From assembly GCA_025450255.1 (NCBI GenBank), contig JANWHV010000167.1:1-6850 (forward strand): a stretch of DNA of 6,850 nucleotides, given 5' to 3'. Made by a program: the position numbers and the translations under genes. Positions within the stretch are counted from its first letter, which is position 1; every line of letters starts with the position of its first letter. Shown piece by piece: positions 6,242-6,850 of this stretch. This DNA is from Chloroflexota bacterium. Lineage in GTDB: Bacteria; Chloroflexota; UBA5177; JANWHV01. The notes beneath the pieces are model-generated. The model ran no database searches and was not told the DNA's origin. It was given only the letters and a program-made list of their open reading frames with translations.

Positions 6242-6850
6242 ATGAAAGTCACAGTGCGCTACTTCGCCTATTACAAGGAACAACATGGGCGCGCGTCCGA
6301 CATGGTAGAGGTACCGGAAGGCAGCGACGTCGCCTCGCTCTGGCAACACTGCGTCGGCGATCATCCGCGTCTGCCCGCGCTCTGGCAGGCGACCGCGGTG
6401 GCCATTAACGGCGCCTACGCCGGGCGTGACGCCATGTTGCACGACGGCGATGATGTGGCCTTCCTGCCGCCGGTCAGCGGCGGCGAGCCGCGCTGCCGGT
6501 TGGTAGAGAACCGGATCGACGTCGCGGCCCTGGAAGCGGAAGTCGGCGCGGCGCGTCACGGCGCCATCGCCCTGTTCGTCGGCGTCGTCCGTGAGACCTC
6601 GCCCACCGGAAAGCACGTCCAGTATCTTGAGTATGAGGCGTTTGCCGAGATGGCCGTAAACGAAATGGAAGCCATTGCCGCCGAAATCGATGAGCGTTGG
6701 CCCGGCTCCGGCGTGGCTATCGAGCATCGCGTCGGGCGCCTGGAGATCGGCGAGGCCAGCGTCGCCATCGCCATGGCCACGCCGCACCGCGCCGCCGCCT
6801 TCGATGCCTGTCGTTACGCCATCGATCGCCTGAAGGAGACCGTGCCCATC
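6242..6850 (+). CDS. moaX: Fused MoaD-MoaE, molybdopterin synthase (MoaX type; 3' end outside window)
   Basis: This gene encodes 203 residues of a single protein joining both molybdopterin synthase subunits, which convert cyclic pyranopterin monophosphate to molybdopterin in molybdenum-cofactor synthesis. Residues 1-81 are MoaD: ubiquitin-like fold starting VTVRYFAYYKE and ending AFLPPVSGG, where the terminal Gly-Gly must be thiocarboxylated. The sequence runs without a break into MoaE from residue 82 (EPRCRLVENRID). MoaE motifs follow: HGAIALFVGVVRE, LEYEAFAEMA, HRVGRLEIGEASV, TPHRAAAFDACRYAIDRLKETVPI. The edge cuts just before the expected W-K end of the KxxxPxWK active-site motif, so only a short tail is missing. 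In mycobacterial MoaX the fusion must be cleaved after the Gly-Gly to be active, and the same is expected here. ATG at 6242 lacks a Shine-Dalgarno and coincides with the predicted transcription start. Confidence 0.92.
   Translation, partial: MKVTVRYFAYYKEQHGRASDMVEVPEGSDVASLWQHCVGDHPRLPALWQATAVAINGAYAGRDAMLHDGDDVAFLPPVSGGEPRCRLVENRIDVAALEAEVGAARHGAIALFVGVVRETSPTGKHVQYLEYEAFAEMAVNEMEAIAAEIDERWPGSGVAIEHRVGRLEIGEASVAIAMATPHRAAAFDACRYAIDRLKETVPI

Noticed and set aside
5768..6787. Minus-strand open frame of 339 residues over the propeller and MoaD-MoaE genes
   Set aside because: It lies antisense to two genes with recognisable domains, crosses their promoter gap and shows no motif of its own.
1..6850. 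CRISPR arrays, insertion sequences, tRNA or rRNA genes, phage or toxin-antitoxin modules
   Set aside because: I looked for regular repeats, transposase motifs and structural RNA signatures and saw none; the window looks like ordinary chromosomal genes.

Overview
This GC-rich window (roughly two thirds G+C by eye) comes from a bacterium. It is dense with genes, overlaps are short, and GTG/TTG starts are used alongside ATG. One product carries a clean Sec signal peptide. The sequence does not settle the phylum. A short exopolyphosphatase, a CHAD protein, a stand-alone Ppx-type HD domain and a fused MoaD-MoaE fit an environmental GC-rich lineage better than an enteric one, but that is only an impression.

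Left half (1-3425, minus strand): five genes are packed head to tail, apparently one transcript read right to left. In transcription order they are a lysine/alanine-rich coiled-coil protein (3425-2922, TTG start), a short Ppx/GppA-type exopolyphosphatase with only the actin-like domains (2912-2010, GTG start), a CHAD-domain protein (2010-952), a stand-alone HD-domain protein matching the C-terminal half of long Ppx/GppA enzymes (991-356), and a calcineurin-like metallophosphoesterase that runs off the left edge (352-<1). Gaps are 9, -1, -40 and 3 nt, so translational coupling is likely. The set reads as an inorganic-polyphosphate module: CHAD domains bind polyphosphate, Ppx hydrolyses it, and the Lys-rich tail is a plausible polyanion binder. 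The classic two-half Ppx is divided between two genes with the CHAD gene between them.

Divergent intergenic region (3426-3659): it holds an extended -10 promoter for the polyphosphate operon, an overlapping 12-bp palindrome that could be an operator, and a strong ribosome binding site for thrC.

Right half (3660-6850, plus strand): threonine synthase (thrC), then a secreted TolB-like beta-propeller protein of unknown role, then a MoaD-MoaE fusion (molybdopterin synthase, MoaX type) cut by the right edge just before the end of its MoaE domain. The fusion gene has its own well-spaced sigma70-like promoter, whose predicted start point falls on the A of the ATG, suggesting a leaderless mRNA. These three genes have no obvious shared pathway.
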